Shown piece after piece: positions 9,861 through 20,504 of a stretch of DNA of 64,000 nt (positions are counted from its first letter, which is position 1; the number at the start of each line of letters is the position of its first letter). The notes beneath the pieces are model-generated. The model was not told the origin of the DNA. It saw only the letters and a list, made by a program, of their open reading frames with translations, and searched no databases. Source of the DNA: Cricetomys ansorgei. Taxonomy: Eukaryota > Chordata > Mammalia > Rodentia > Nesomyidae. The DNA lies in NCBI GenBank assembly GCA_026225945.1, contig JAMJFZ010004031.1, positions 3,822,001 to 3,886,000 on the forward strand. The letters run 5' to 3'. A program made the position numbers and the translations under genes.

Positions 9861-12845
9861 TATAATTTATATAAAAGATATTATTAATCTAATATTGGTT
9901 ATTTTCCACCTTCTACTGATATACCATAAGTAATTAATACACATTTTGGATCTACATTTGTTTCCTTATTTAAATATATCTATAACCATAGATATATTCT
10001 TTTAAATTCAATATAACTAAAATGCTTTGAAGATGTCACAATCATTAACTTGTATCCCTGAGAGAGAAAGAACACAAACAAATGAATAGGACCTATTTTT
10101 GTTTCCAACAGGAAAGCTGAAATTGAATAGATATTTAAAGCAGAGGGAACTCAGCGCAGAGTATGGGGTGCCCCGTCAAGAAGAGACTGAGAAGTCACCA
10201 CAGACAGTTGCTGTGTCTCTGGGCTGTAGACATAAAGACAGAAGGGTTATCCCAGATCCCAGGAGCTCCAATATCTAAAGAGGGAGAGCGTGGTCATCCT
10301 ATGCATGCGGGGAAGAGCCCTGAGCAGCACAGCCTTTGTCCAAGGAAGCAAAAGGGTAGCAATTCCTGTCTTCCACTCTTCCTCTCCTGGTGTCTCCCAT
10401 TGCAATTGCCAGAAACCTATCAGACAGGAAACAGCTTGTTGGAGACAGGAACAGAGCTACAGGGAACATGGATGAGCCAGTAGAGAATATGATAAAGATG
10501 ACATCCCAACCAGAGGAGACAGAAGGACTTCATAAACAGTGCTGGCTTCAGTGACAGTTATCATGAAAATGTGATGTTAAATTGACTTTTACTTCATGCC
10601 ACATTCTAGGGAAAAATACACAGTGAAGAAATAGCTAAATGTAAATCCAAGAATATCTGCAGAACAAAATCATGTGAAAGAAGTATTTACAATGAAGAAA
10701 GTATTCACAATGAAAAGAGTACCAAAATGAATCAAAATGAAATGTTGACAACCTAAATTGAAAAGAATTATATGTACAATAACACCAAAATAATATATAT
10801 AATAATTATATATATAAAATATATATAATAATAATATATATAAAAAATTGTATGTACAATACCACCAAAAGGACTCTTAAAACTGAGACAGTTATTTGTA
10901 CATATGTGAAAAAGACTAATGCTTATGGTATAGGTGCATAATACTTCATAAAGGATAAATAAAACAGTCCGAAAATACATTTAAAGATATCCCACTTCCC
11001 AGTAATCAAAGTAATTCAGATGTATGTCCTGATATTTGTTCACAAAACTGACAAATACTAAGAAGTATCATTTTAATAGTACAGTTTTGGCATTAAACCA
11101 TGTAACTACATCAGTAAATGGGGTGATACAGTCATTAAAAGGTTTTGAGAAATATTGGTGCTGAATGTAATACTATTAATGGAGTGCAAATGAAAAGATC
11201 AGCATTTAAACTGTGTTGAGTTAAAAATTAATTACAAAACCAAGCAACAAGTCATACAAATAAATGGCATAACATTCCAAAAATGATGTGTTGATATATT
11301 AGGAGATTGGCCAAAATGACCATTTATGGACTATAAGGTTGAAGCAAGTTTTATTTAACTGTACCTTCATTTTTTTCAGATATTATACAGGAAACCCCTA
11401 TAATCCTAACAAATAATTACTTACATAAGTGAAGTGATGTATTAGGGTAGAGGGGGCACAGGGTTCCAGAAGGATTGTTTTCAAGGACAAAGATGTACAC
11501 ATTTTCAAGTAAAATGAAGAAGAGCTAATGGAGAAGATCCAACTGAAGATCAAAGAGATTACAAATGGCTGGAGAATGGAATTTTGTAGGCAGGTAAGCA
11601 CGTGGAGAAAGCCAGGCTTGGGTAAATGAATTCGAGAGAAATGAGTTCAAGGAAGCAAATGTGAAAACCAAATCTTGAAGGTGTTCCCAATTCAGGACCT
11701 TGAGTTTTCACTCTGTGCTTTTAGACAGGATCCTAAATTGAACGGGTGGGTTCACAGAGAATCTGCAAATACAAGGGAAGAGAGGATTGCTGAGGAAAGC
11801 TGAAAGGTTAGTCTGTTGTCTTGAAGGCCTTTTTGGAGGTCAGATAGCTTATCTGTGATGGCGGCACAGCTGTCTGTGGTTGTGCAACAAGAATACCTAT
11901 GCTTAAGAACAAACGCAGCCACAGCTCAGGAGGCTATCCTTGAGAATCCACTATGTGTACATAACCATGAAAAGAGTTAGGAAGTCCAAAGTTTAGAGAA
12001 GCTGAAGTCTGTGCTGGAGAGTAGTCTGGGCAGAAAGGAACTGAGCCCTGGGATCTGGGGAAGGGGGGAGGAGGAACCTGAGGTAGACCGCGGTGGCGGA
12101 ATATTAGAAAAGTGGAAACAGAGACTCGGACTCCTGAAACTGATTGCTACTGTAACAGATTCTCAGCTTGTAACCGACCCCTAACTTGTAACAGATTCTC
12201 ACCATAACTTTTTATCCTCCAACTGTAAAAGAGAAAGGAAAGATAGAAGTAAGTCTTCGCCGCTCTTCGGGCAACCTTGAAAGAGAGAAAAGAGAGAAAG
12301 GAAGACAGCTTCTCTGCTCTTTTTGGCTGTCCTTACCTGTCTAAAGCGTGAGCTGCTACAGAACAGGACTATCACCTACCAAACAAACCCACCAACTGCC
12401 AACTGCCCATTGCCTCCTTCATATTCTAAGCAAAGTTCCCAGAAGTCCAAGCAGCATCCAGTCATAAGGAAGGCTACACAGTACAAAATTTTTACTCTAA
12501 ATGTCTACTACAGTAGTCTCAGAATCCAACTTTAGCTATTCACTCCATTCTGCCTGTGTTTTAGGGTTGTTTCCTTGCTTACTGTGTGTGAATGCGAATC
12601 ACATCCATGGGTACCGTTACTAAAGCTACTATTTGAGAGCTCCAATCGATACTGATGGAAGAGTGAAGGAAGCCTAATGTGTTAATGTTTGGATTCATGG
12701 TGCACGGCTTTGCTAAATTTAGAACGAACTACTCTGAAGATTGTGTAGTCAAAAGCATTAGTTAAACTGGCAACAGCATCTGTGAGCAACATTAGTAAGC
12801 TGTTCCTGTGGCTGGGACCGGTTGAAGGTATTAGTAGAACTGTTG
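9861..12845. other. About 3 kb without gene or confidently recognised repeat
   Basis: Mostly AT-rich sequence. The 106-codon frame at 10163-10483 has no signal peptide, domain or repeat and looks like chance. Near 10390-10460 'gccagaaacctatcagacag' vaguely recalls a mammalian repeat, not assignable. At 12060-12310 the composition changes to purine-rich DNA with several CpGs and a 15-bp direct repeat (see findings). Confidence 0.45.
10785..10852. repeat. AT-rich low-complexity (TATAAT)n-like
   Basis: Alternating TATATA, ATAATA and AATATATAT words with almost no G or C for about 65 bases. It is flanked by two copies of a short phrase: 'atatgtacaataacaccaaa' before it and 'gtatgtacaataccaccaaa' after it. 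Confidence 0.8.
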
Positions 12846-12849
12846 CAGC

Positions 12850-12990
12850 TCAGGCTGTCAAATTTATTATATTATATATTTAAATTTAATTTATTATTAA
12901 ATTATTTTTCTTCTCTCATATAATACATCCCAACAGCTTTCCTCCCCTCCTTCCACTCCTCCCACCTCACTCCATTTCCCAGGGTGTCAA
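12850..12990 (-). mobile_element. Rodent L1 3' terminus, reverse orientation
   Basis: An AT-rich tail is followed by 'ttctctcatataatacatcc', then 'caacagctttcctcccctcc' and a C/T-rich run. The complement reads as the last 100 bases of a rodent L1 3' UTR (purine-rich run, 'ggatgtattatatgagagaa', A-rich tail). It is truncated to about 140 bases. Confidence 0.78.
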
Positions 12991-13025
12991 ATTTAATCAC
13001 TCTTAAGAAGCATCATCTTGTAGAG

Positions 13026-13080
13026 CAGCGGTTCTCAACCTGTGCAGTGCTCCCAGGGGCTCACAGAGGCTGAAGCAGCA
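13026..13080 (+). mobile_element. URR1-like hAT element, left piece
   Basis: 'cagcggttctcaacctgtg' is the inverted-repeat end of the rodent non-autonomous hAT-Charlie element URR1. The sequence then departs into 'cagtgctcccaggggctcac'. The matching right end is found at 13268-13346. It encodes nothing and would have relied on a transposase supplied by a related element. Confidence 0.75.
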
Positions 13081-13081
13081 A

Positions 13082-13266
13082 TCACAGAGCCTGCGTGGGT
13101 CGGCTCTAGGTCCTCTGCATATATGTTATGATTTTTAGTTTGGTGTGTTTATGGGACTCCTAACAGTGGGAGGGAGTGTGTCTCTGCGCCTTTTGTCTGC
13201 TCCTGGGACTCTTCTTCATACTGGGCTGTCTCGTCCAGCCTTTATATAAAGGTTTGCACCTGGTCT
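13082..13266 (+). mobile_element. L1 3'-UTR fragment lying between two URR1 pieces
   Basis: 'gtcggctctaggtcctctgc', then 'atatatgttatgatttttag', then 'gggactcctaacagtgggag' and 'gtctctgcgccttttgtctg' follow a known stretch of rodent L1 3' UTR. The fragment is missing both the L1 5' portion and the normal 3' end with its A-tail. That is unusual for a retroposed insertion. Confidence 0.75.
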
Positions 13267-13267
13267 T

Positions 13268-13346
13268 ATTTTTATGGTTGGGGATCACTGCAACATGCGG
13301 AATTGTTTTAAAGGGTCACAGCATTAGGAAGGCTCAGAGCCACTAG
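13268..13346 (+). mobile_element. URR1-like hAT element, right piece
   Basis: 'atttttatggttggggatca', then 'ctgcaacatgcgg', then 'aaagggtcacagcattagga' and 'aggctcagagccact' match the right half of URR1, ending in the complement of the left terminal repeat. The middle of the element has been lost and L1 sequence occupies its place. Confidence 0.82.
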
Positions 13347-14590
13347 AGAGACACTACTGTAGAGTTTTGAAGGCTGCTTGCCTGACCATCAAAGGCTCTC
13401 AGGCATGGTAACTAGGTGATCTCAGCCTCAGCTCCCTATCTGAGACAGTGGCAGGGAACACTCTCCTTCTCCACAAATGTTTAATGTCAGACAACACATT
13501 CGCTTGACGCTGTACCTCTAAGTCTTACTCTTCATTGCAGACTTCTGTAAATTTTCCAGTAATTGGGCTAGAAGCCCATAAGATACTACACCCTTTGTTC
13601 ATGGAAAAAAATAAAGATGGAGAATTTCTTTCTGGGGATCATGAAGAGTAGGAAAGAGAAAACAAGGAGGAGTCATGGCTCTTTTTTTGGTAAGTTTGAC
13701 TGTTGTTTGAAGCATAGATGGTTGTGTGTGTGTGTGTGTGTGCGCACCTGCACACTCATACACACCAACCACTCAGTTACTCGCTCATCACCCGCTCATG
13801 GTTCCCTTGAAATCTTATCTTAATGACAGTCTTATCCTTTGCAGCTAGATGTTCACCTCCTAACTCTGACATTTAATCTGTAGTATTTTCAAGGTCACGT
13901 TTTTACCTATTCATGAATCTAGTAGGCCTCTTCCTGGTGAACTTTTATTAATTGTAGTCAATTGCCCCAAATTGGCTTTCTTGAATTTCAATGCATTTGG
14001 CATTTTACTTTTCGAGATGAATTTGATTGAGTGTCTTTTTAGTGATTGATGTAAGCTCATTCAGAACATGGGAATAAAATTTTTATTGCTCTCTAGAAAT
14101 AAGTAACAGAGCAGAAAACTGTTTGATTTAATATTTCACTGTTAAAGATTAAATAGTTCTCCTACGTAAATTAACAATGCTTTCAAACTCAAGTTGTTCA
14201 GCTTCATTTTTACAGAAACTATTGGAATATTTCAGTTCCCTAGGGTGTAGTTGTGCACTTTGGAGTTGGCTGGTCTGCAGATTGCCCTCATCTATAGAAA
14301 TGTAATGAGAGTGATCCAACTGTGTTATAACCTTTCAGGATTTAACTTTTTGAGTTTACATAACCCACCACTCATTCATTTTCACTAGCCTTGCCTTTGC
14401 GGAGTTACAGTGTCAGAACCCTGCTATCTAGAACTACCCAAACTGGGTGACTGCAGACGTGAATGGCTTTTCTTATTTATGGGGAATATGCATTGTCCAC
14501 AACAGATCTGTTAATACATGAAAGAAAAGCTAGTGTGATAGCAAGGGAAGTAATCAAAAGGGTTTTAGCAAGAGTGGCACGTTGTTCTGG
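13347..14590. other. No gene or recognised repeat apart from a TG microsatellite
   Basis: About 1.2 kb of ordinary non-coding sequence. I see no interspersed repeat and no coding frame with protein-like features. Confidence 0.5.
13722..13742 (+). repeat. (TG)n microsatellite
   Basis: About ten TG units, followed by GCGCAC and a CA-biased tail. Confidence 0.95.
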
Positions 14591-14591
14591 T

Positions 14592-14722
14592 TTTGGCTGG
14601 AGTTTGTTCATTGAGATGAGTTCTTGCTATTTAACTGAGACTGGCCCCCAACTCCTGATACTCCTACCTCAGCCTACCAGGCGTTGGGATTATAGACACG
14701 CATCACTAAACCTGGCCTACTA
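14592..14722 (-). mobile_element. Old B1/proto-B1 SINE, reverse orientation
   Basis: 'gagatgagttcttgctattt', then 'aactcctgatactcctacct', then 'cagcctaccaggcgttggga' and 'ttatagacacgcatcac', ending 'aaacctggcc', is a reversed 7SL-derived SINE. Divergence from B1 is high, so an early form (PB1 or B1F) is likely. Confidence 0.8.
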
Positions 14723-17310
14723 TTGTGTTTTAAGAAAACAAATCCCACTAAATTAGTTTTATTCTTAAAATATCTTTATTAACTGTGGTAACATTTGAGA
14801 TTCACATTACTAAATAAGTAACTTCTGTGTGTATTCAGTTCCCAGCTTTAAATAAAAAAAAAAAGAACACCAGTACTTAATATACTAATAATAAATGCTA
14901 AAAGCACATACAGTCACTTATATTTAAAATTACGCCTATATATGTCTATCCCCACATGTTAACCTACTCCCATTAATAGTAAGAATTAATTTGATAGAAA
15001 TTAAAATCTTATAAAACTCGAACTCAACCAAAAATACAATCAAGAGGTGATTGTCTTTTTAAACACATGATGAACTTTAATAGAAAATATTATGTATATT
15101 AATTGATTTTGTTTGAAAGTAGGTTGTTTCTGCACAACTTATAAATTTTATAACAGTTCTAATTTTGCTACTCTGAAGGAGAAATGCAGAGTACGATCTG
15201 GAGTACCGGGCTTTGCATCCCAGGGACATGTCTTCTTCTAGTTCCAAGGAGTAAATGGAATATTGAAGGTAAGAGACTCAAGGCCTGGGGAGCTAATATT
15301 TCCTGTGTGAACCTGAGCTGTCATCTCCTCACACTCTCTTGAAACCATGTACAGCAGCTCCTCTAGACCCTCATCAGAGCCTGCAGAAGGCTCAGGGGGC
15401 TTACCCACTGAGCTTACCCATCAGCACTCTGCTCTCACCCCTCCCCTCACTATTGTGCTCAGCTTCTTCAAAAGGTCAGTACTTTAATTCGGTCATAAGA
15501 AATGAGTGGATTAGTTGTTGTGCATGGATGGGGAACATACACTTGGGATTGGATTCATCACTGAATGGCAGAAAACACCTAATCACATATCCCATGTATC
15601 TCCTTCCCAGGAAAGACAACCAGTGGTCTAGCTCAGCACTGTGTTCAGAGATGTGGACCCAGCAGAACAGCTGTATCTTGTTGCTACCATCTCCTTCTTG
15701 GAACGTCATACTCAAACTCTCAGATGTCAGGATGATCGCTCCTCATTATGTGTGACTGCCATCCTGTAGGAAGACAAGCAGTCCAAGAGGAGAATCTTCC
15801 CTCTTTACAAATGGACATCAGGAGTGATTTGGGGCGCTGGTGTATAATAGCATATGAATTTATTAAAGCGCTCATCTTCCTACTTGCAAAGTGTAAGAGA
15901 CATGAAATTTCATTGCAAAATTCATGAACTATAATTATAAAAATATTAAACTTAACATATTTAATGATAGAATAATGTAAGCATAGATATATTTAAATTT
16001 TAATGTAGTACATAAGTAACAAAGTATAATATATAATAAGATAGACCACGTAAAACTAGAGAGTCTTATCCACAAAATCTAGGACCAGAATCAGAATTCA
16101 CATTCAGCTTCCTAGTATTTTTAAGATGCTTGGTATTTTTAAAACTATGTTGTTTAAAAAATCATATTCTTATTTGTCAGTATTACAAAATTTTAGTATG
16201 TTTATATATGTTACATTATTATTATCAAGATACTATTAATACTTAGAATATAAAATGTAGGTGTCATTTGCATGTTATTTTAGGAACAGAGTTTTATATT
16301 TCTGTTATTGTGTCTGAGCATTGGTTGTGCTTTACAGTTTCTAAATGTGGTAATAGTCACTTTGTTTTTCCTATATGGTATAGCTCAGCTTCCCCACCCT
16401 GCTCTCTGGGTATTTTCTGAACCTGTCATGTGAAAGTGCTAGTTTTATTCACATTAATACTAGTACATTTTAAATCCTGTCTACTTATCATCTCTATGTT
16501 TTCTTCTGATTGAGCATACCTGTGGGTTATTTTCAAATGCATCACTATTAACTTCACCGAGCCGTGTCAGCTTAAATCATTTATCTGATGAAATACTGTT
16601 ATACAACCACTTTCTGCAAATCTGCTAGAGATTTCAACTAATTTGTTCTTCAGAAACTATGGTAGAATAATTATGCTTTGATCTTATAAATTATCCAAAT
16701 GTTCACAGTACAATTCAAACGAAAACTGCTATTGCATCAGGCGGTGTTTCTTAGCATCTTGTTTAATGGACCTTGGTTGATGTGTTAGGTGTGGGAAATG
16801 GCACAGCTCAGTCCACTGGGGCTTGAAGGGGCAGAGAAAGCAGTCGTCTCCACCGATGTTTTCATTGTTTAGGAAATAAAATAAAAGTTAAATTAATGTA
16901 TCCCGACAGAAATTCAAATGTCACATAAGGGTTGATATGACAGAGACAGTTGATATGCATGCCTATATCAGTGGGAAGTACAAATGTTCAAATGCTCCCT
17001 CTGAGTTCTTTCCAGTAGCCACTTAGTCCCGGGATTCCCTTAGTGGCCAAGACCTCCATGCTTGTGCATGCAAGCTGCTCCAAGTCCTGAGCCCCACTCT
17101 TAGCCATTTCTTCCTTGTAATCTCTTGTAATCTTCCTTTTAATCTCTTCCCAACTTCAGATTCTTACAATCCCCTCACTTTCGCTAACTGTGTTTTGACT
17201 TCATCAAGGTCTGGATCTTCTCAACCATTTCAGTTTCCCTCAACCATCTCATTCAGGAAAAATGACGTTGCAATTCATTTATAAGATCCTACCCCTTTCA
17301 TCTGTGTCAT
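14723..17310. other. About 2.6 kb without gene or recognised repeat
   Basis: AT-rich at 14750-15150 and 15850-16300, more mixed elsewhere. The longest open frame of the window (15339-15755, 138 codons) lies here. Its translation has no domain, signal peptide, transmembrane pattern or family resemblance I recognise, and a 79-codon frame overlaps it on the other strand. I treat both as chance. Confidence 0.5.
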
Positions 17311-17312
17311 GA

Positions 17313-17665
17313 TCACTGTTCTGTTGCGATAAAGAGCCACCATGGCAACTTATAAAAGAGAGCATTTCATTGTGACCTTGATGGCAGTTTCAGAGGGTGG
17401 GGCCATGACCGTCATGGCAGAGAGCATGGCAGTAGGTAGGCAGGCACGTTACTACAACAGCGCTTACACAATGTCTGAAAGGCAGAGGCAGAGAGACTCT
17501 GCCTGACATGGGGTTTTGAAACCTCAAAGCCTATTTCCAGTGAAAAACTTCCTCCAACAAGGCCACACCTCCTAGTCCTTCCTCCAAGTAGTTCCACCGA
17601 CTGGAAGGACAAAGTGTTCAAACATATGAGCCTATGAGGACCATTCTCATTCAAACCATCATAGT
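17313..17665 (-). mobile_element. MaLR-type LTR (MLT1-related, rodent lineage), reverse
   Basis: 'actgttctgttgcgataaag', then 'aacttataaaagagagcatt', then 'tttgaaacctcaaagcctat', then 'cctccaacaaggccacacct' and the end 'gttcaaacatatgagcctat' with 'tcaaaccatcatag' match a very common rodent dispersed LTR. The phrases parallel reversed MLT1 LTRs ('cacacctcctaat...acatatgaat...cagaccatag'). I see no internal retroviral sequence, so it is a solo LTR. The subfamily name is uncertain. Confidence 0.7.
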
Positions 17666-17769
17666 ATGCATTTTCCTACTTGAAACGTTTGACATGGGGC
17701 AGGAATGATTGTTTAATTTCACACCTGAGAAAACTGTTGCACAAAGAGCTTAAATGAATCATTCAAGAA

Positions 17770-17990
17770 AAGTGAGAGAGGCCTGGAGCTCAGTGGTTAA
17801 AAGCCCTGGCTGTTCTTGTAGAGTACCTGCATTTGATCCCAGTGACCACCTGGTGACTCATAACCATCTGTCTCTCCAGTCCCTGGCCAGTCCACCTCCC
17901 TCTTCTGGCCTCTGGGGGCACTGCGTGCATGTGGTGCATAGACATCAGGTAAAACACCTATACACACAAAATAATACATATATTTTTAAA
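17770..17990 (+). mobile_element. B3 SINE
   Basis: The head 'ggcctggagctcagtggtta' with 'aaagccctggctgttcttgt' and 'tttgatcccagtgaccacct' is followed by 'ctcttctggcctctggggg', then 'catgtggtgcatagacatca' and 'ggtaaaacacctatacacac', then an A-rich tail. This is the B3 layout: tRNA-derived head and a distinct tail. It is full length and moderately diverged. Confidence 0.92.
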
Positions 17991-18109
17991 AAAGAAGTGA
18001 GAGAACGAATATTCAAAGTCTAGTCAAATTCCTGATCTCATATACTATACAGTATACTGTAGTATACAATACTATTCCAGATCTCATATACTATACACTT
18101 CTACATATG

Positions 18110-18480
18110 ATCTTCAGCATGTAATATCTCTCGAATCATCCTCTCCTTCTATCCTTATGTACCCCCAATTCTCTCTCTCTCTCTTTATGTCTTCTCTCCC
18201 TTTCCCTCTCTCTCTCTCTTTTCCTGGTTCCCCCAATTGTCTTATTTCGGTCTAACAGTAAACTACTATTAATGAACTCCATTGGTCTTCTCTCTTATAT
18301 TCATGTTGCTGAGGACTACATCACAGCGTCATTACTTCTGGTGGCATTATCCACTTATTGCCTCTAGCCCTAGCTCACCTGCAAGACGGCCCACTATGTC
18401 CTTAATGGCTTTCCTTTTCTACTACAAGTTCGAGTTCTTTAACTTCTGGTTCCACTACTTCTGTTCACTGAACTATCGCT
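18110..18480 (+). mobile_element. L2 LINE fragment interrupted by a CT tract
   Basis: 'atctctcgaatcatcctctc' near 18126 matches an L2 phrase. After a CT-rich block at 18172-18222, 'ccttaatggctttccttttc' near 18400 with 'aagttcgagttctttaac' matches a later L2 phrase ('cttcaatggctccc...aaagtccaaactcctt'). The 113-codon frame at 18282-18623 overlaps it and is a relic or chance, not a gene. Confidence 0.5.
18172..18222 (+). repeat. (CT)n-rich tract
   Basis: Two CT runs separated by a short TTTATGTC-type spacer. Confidence 0.9.
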
Positions 18481-18937
18481 TAGTTGTTGACATCTTACCT
18501 CACTGTAGACTGGTTATCAAGCACAAGGAAGAGACTGGGGATATTAAACCTGAATTATGGACTCTTGACTTTCTAATGTGTTTGAAGCTTTTCATTCCTT
18601 TAATTATTTTACTAGATTTTTGACCGTATGTGGGATCCATACTGTACGTGGGAAAGTGTTTTCCTTCAGCTACCATTTACTATTTTCTTAGTCTTTCTTT
18701 GTTCTTCATGACCTTATTGAATAATTATTTTTGTTGCTTTTGCCAAAAAAAAAATAGTTTCTCAATTAAATAAAGAAAAGTATTTGGCACCAATAAATTT
18801 TTCATCAGCATACTTTCTAATGATTAGATATATGTGATTATCTTGAAATTGACATGGTTTCTGCACAAAGATAACTTTTGATTTCAAAATTATATTGCTT
18901 AATGATTTGTATACAACAAAACTGTACTGTGTTTTTT
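18481..18937. other. No gene or recognised repeat
   Basis: About 450 bases of AT-rich sequence, including an A9 run at 18745-18753. Nothing identifiable. Confidence 0.5.
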
Positions 18938-19078
18938 GTTCTGTTTTGTTTCGTTTGTTTCTGGAGACAGCCTCTGCTGCCTGACGGACCTCAGAATCTT
19001 GGTCTCATGTAATCTTGTTTCGGCTACCAGAGTAGTTGTGATCAGGTGCACATACATCACCAACCCAGTTTTGCCTTC
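18938..19078 (-). mobile_element. Degraded B1-like SINE, reverse
   Basis: A TTTTG-rich start is followed by 'ctggagacagcctctgctgc' and 'tgatcaggtgcacatacatc' with 'accaacccagttttgcc'. This echoes reversed B1 ('gagacaggg', 'ggtgtgcgccaccatgcc') with heavy divergence. The central part is poorly matched. Confidence 0.5.
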
Positions 19079-19109
19079 TTTTTTGAAAACAGTTCTTCTT
19101 AATTTTATT

Positions 19110-19232
19110 TTTAATTGTATTTTTTTTACGCATATGTATATCTCTGTGTGGGGGTATGTGTTCAAGAGTGCAGGTGCCTGTCAAATCCAGAAAAGGCATC
19201 AGAGGCCCTGGAACTGGAAATGTAGGTGGTAG
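19110..19232 (-). mobile_element. B3-class SINE, first part (split copy)
   Basis: 'gtgtgggggtatgtgttcaa', then 'gagtgcaggtgcctgtcaaa', then 'aaaggcatcagaggccctgg' and 'aactgga' match the tail half of a reversed B3 SINE. The matching head half resumes at 19876, after about 640 bases of unrelated sequence. Confidence 0.78.
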
Positions 19233-19234
19233 CA

Positions 19235-19875
19235 TGTTGGTTTCCCCGGGGTGTTCCAACCTCTCTTGTTCTGCTCTCCCTATTTCACACTGGCCGGGTG
19301 GGAAGGGAGGTAGGCGAGAGCTAGGAGGGTTGGGGGGGCAAGGAGAAGGAGGAAAGGTGTGGGTGGACCCATGAGCTGGGATCCGAATCTCAGCACAGAG
19401 AATGAGACACAATCAGGCCTCAGAACTCTCTTCTGGTGGAAGCAGAGATCACTTTAATGCAGTGTATAGGTTAAATCTATAGGGCCACAAGCAGGGGAGG
19501 ATCTTTGGTACCCAGGGTTGGAATCCATTGGCTCAGACAAGGATATTGGGGTAGCCTTATTTGCATGCGAGGCTCAAGTCTAAGTGTCAAGGTCTTGCAA
19601 AGGCACCTTCTACACAAGGTGTGGTCCCACAGGGAAAAAGAGGAAGGCACCTTATCAGTGAATGGATGCATCTCTAGGTTTCCAGCTACAGCGCAGACAA
19701 GCACCAACCAAGCCACATTCCTTTTGCTTCTGGGAAACAGGCAATATTTAATATTTAGTTGGGTTCTGGCCAGGGCCAAAGTGAAGAGCAGCTGAATGCC
19801 TACTGTTCTCATCTCCTAGGATGACGTGGAGTTTCCAAGCCTGCTTTGACCCACTCTTAGCTCTATGACAGTCCC
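19235..19875 (-). mobile_element. Probable solo LTR, class II (ERVK-type), inside a B3 SINE
   Basis: Read on the minus strand the block has a promoter-like order: a CCAAT-type 'gagccaatgg' near 19530, a TATA-like 'ctatagatttaacc' near 19475, the polyadenylation hexamer ATTAAA near 19455, then 'ttctgaggcctgattgtg' and 'tctcattctctgtgctgaga', as in R/U5 parts of rodent class II LTRs. It splits a B3 SINE cleanly. Exact ends and the target duplication cannot be fixed because of divergence. No gag or pol sequence is present. Confidence 0.62.
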
Positions 19876-19978
19876 ACAGTTGTGAATCACCCCATGTGAA
19901 TTCTACAAATCAAACTCATGTCCTCTGGAAAGGCAGTAAGTGCTCTTAACTGCTGACCAATGTCTTCAGCCCTTGTCC
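19876..19978 (-). mobile_element. B3-class SINE, second part
   Basis: 'acagttgtgaatcacccc', then 'caaatcaaactcatgtcctc', then 'tggaaaggcagtaagtgctc' and 'ttaactgctgaccaatgtct' with 'tcagccc' is the reversed tRNA-derived head of a B3 SINE. It continues the copy broken at about 19232. Confidence 0.85.
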
Positions 19979-19979
19979 T

Positions 19980-20500
19980 TCGCTTTTAAAAACATATTTT
20001 CTATTTTTAATATGCATGTTCCTTTTTATGTTTAAGTGCAAACAAAAGGTTGTTAGTTGAGCTGTGCACTATTTCCTATGGGCGTTTCATCTTCAACTTC
20101 ACTGTATTTACTGAGAAGCCCTCTCTTACTGCCAGCCTTGTTCTATCAAGGTTCTAAGTTTTTGTCTTTGATTTTCTTATAGTTTTAATTATAGCCTTCT
20201 TTTTTCTTCATGAGCTTTCATTGGGTTCTAAGTATTTAAGTTTCAACTATGGCTTGTCATTGTAAGTTTTAGAATCCCCAAATACTGCCCTGAAATTTCT
20301 GAGATCCCAATTTGTGTGTCAGATGTAATTATTTTATATATATATATTTTTTTTTGGCTTCTGTTTGTTTTTCTTATTTTCTGAGTTTTTTTTTCCCCTC
20401 ATGCTTGGGACATCTATCTTATGTTTCCACTGGGTAACTTTTCCTCCTTTCATCCCTCTTCTGTTCTCAAACTCCACCATTTCAGTGTTTTGATTATTCG
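19980..20500. other. No gene; T-rich, short (TA)n
   Basis: About 520 bases, T-rich, with a short TATATA run at about 20336-20347 followed by a T run. Some of it may belong to the L1M that follows, but I cannot match it. Confidence 0.5.
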
Positions 20501-20504
20501 ATTA

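Noticed and set aside
15339..15755. 138-codon open frame, the longest in the window
   Set aside because: The translation shows no domain, signal peptide, transmembrane pattern or low-complexity feature. A frame on the other strand overlaps it. Its length is within chance for 64 kb of six-frame translation.
18282..18623. 113-codon frame rich in hydrophobic and aromatic residues
   Set aside because: It overlaps degraded L2 sequence and shows no recognisable membrane-protein family. The hydrophobicity follows from T-rich codons.
19005..19412. 135-codon minus-strand frame
   Set aside because: It crosses the boundary between a split B3 SINE and a putative LTR, so it cannot be a single ancient gene.
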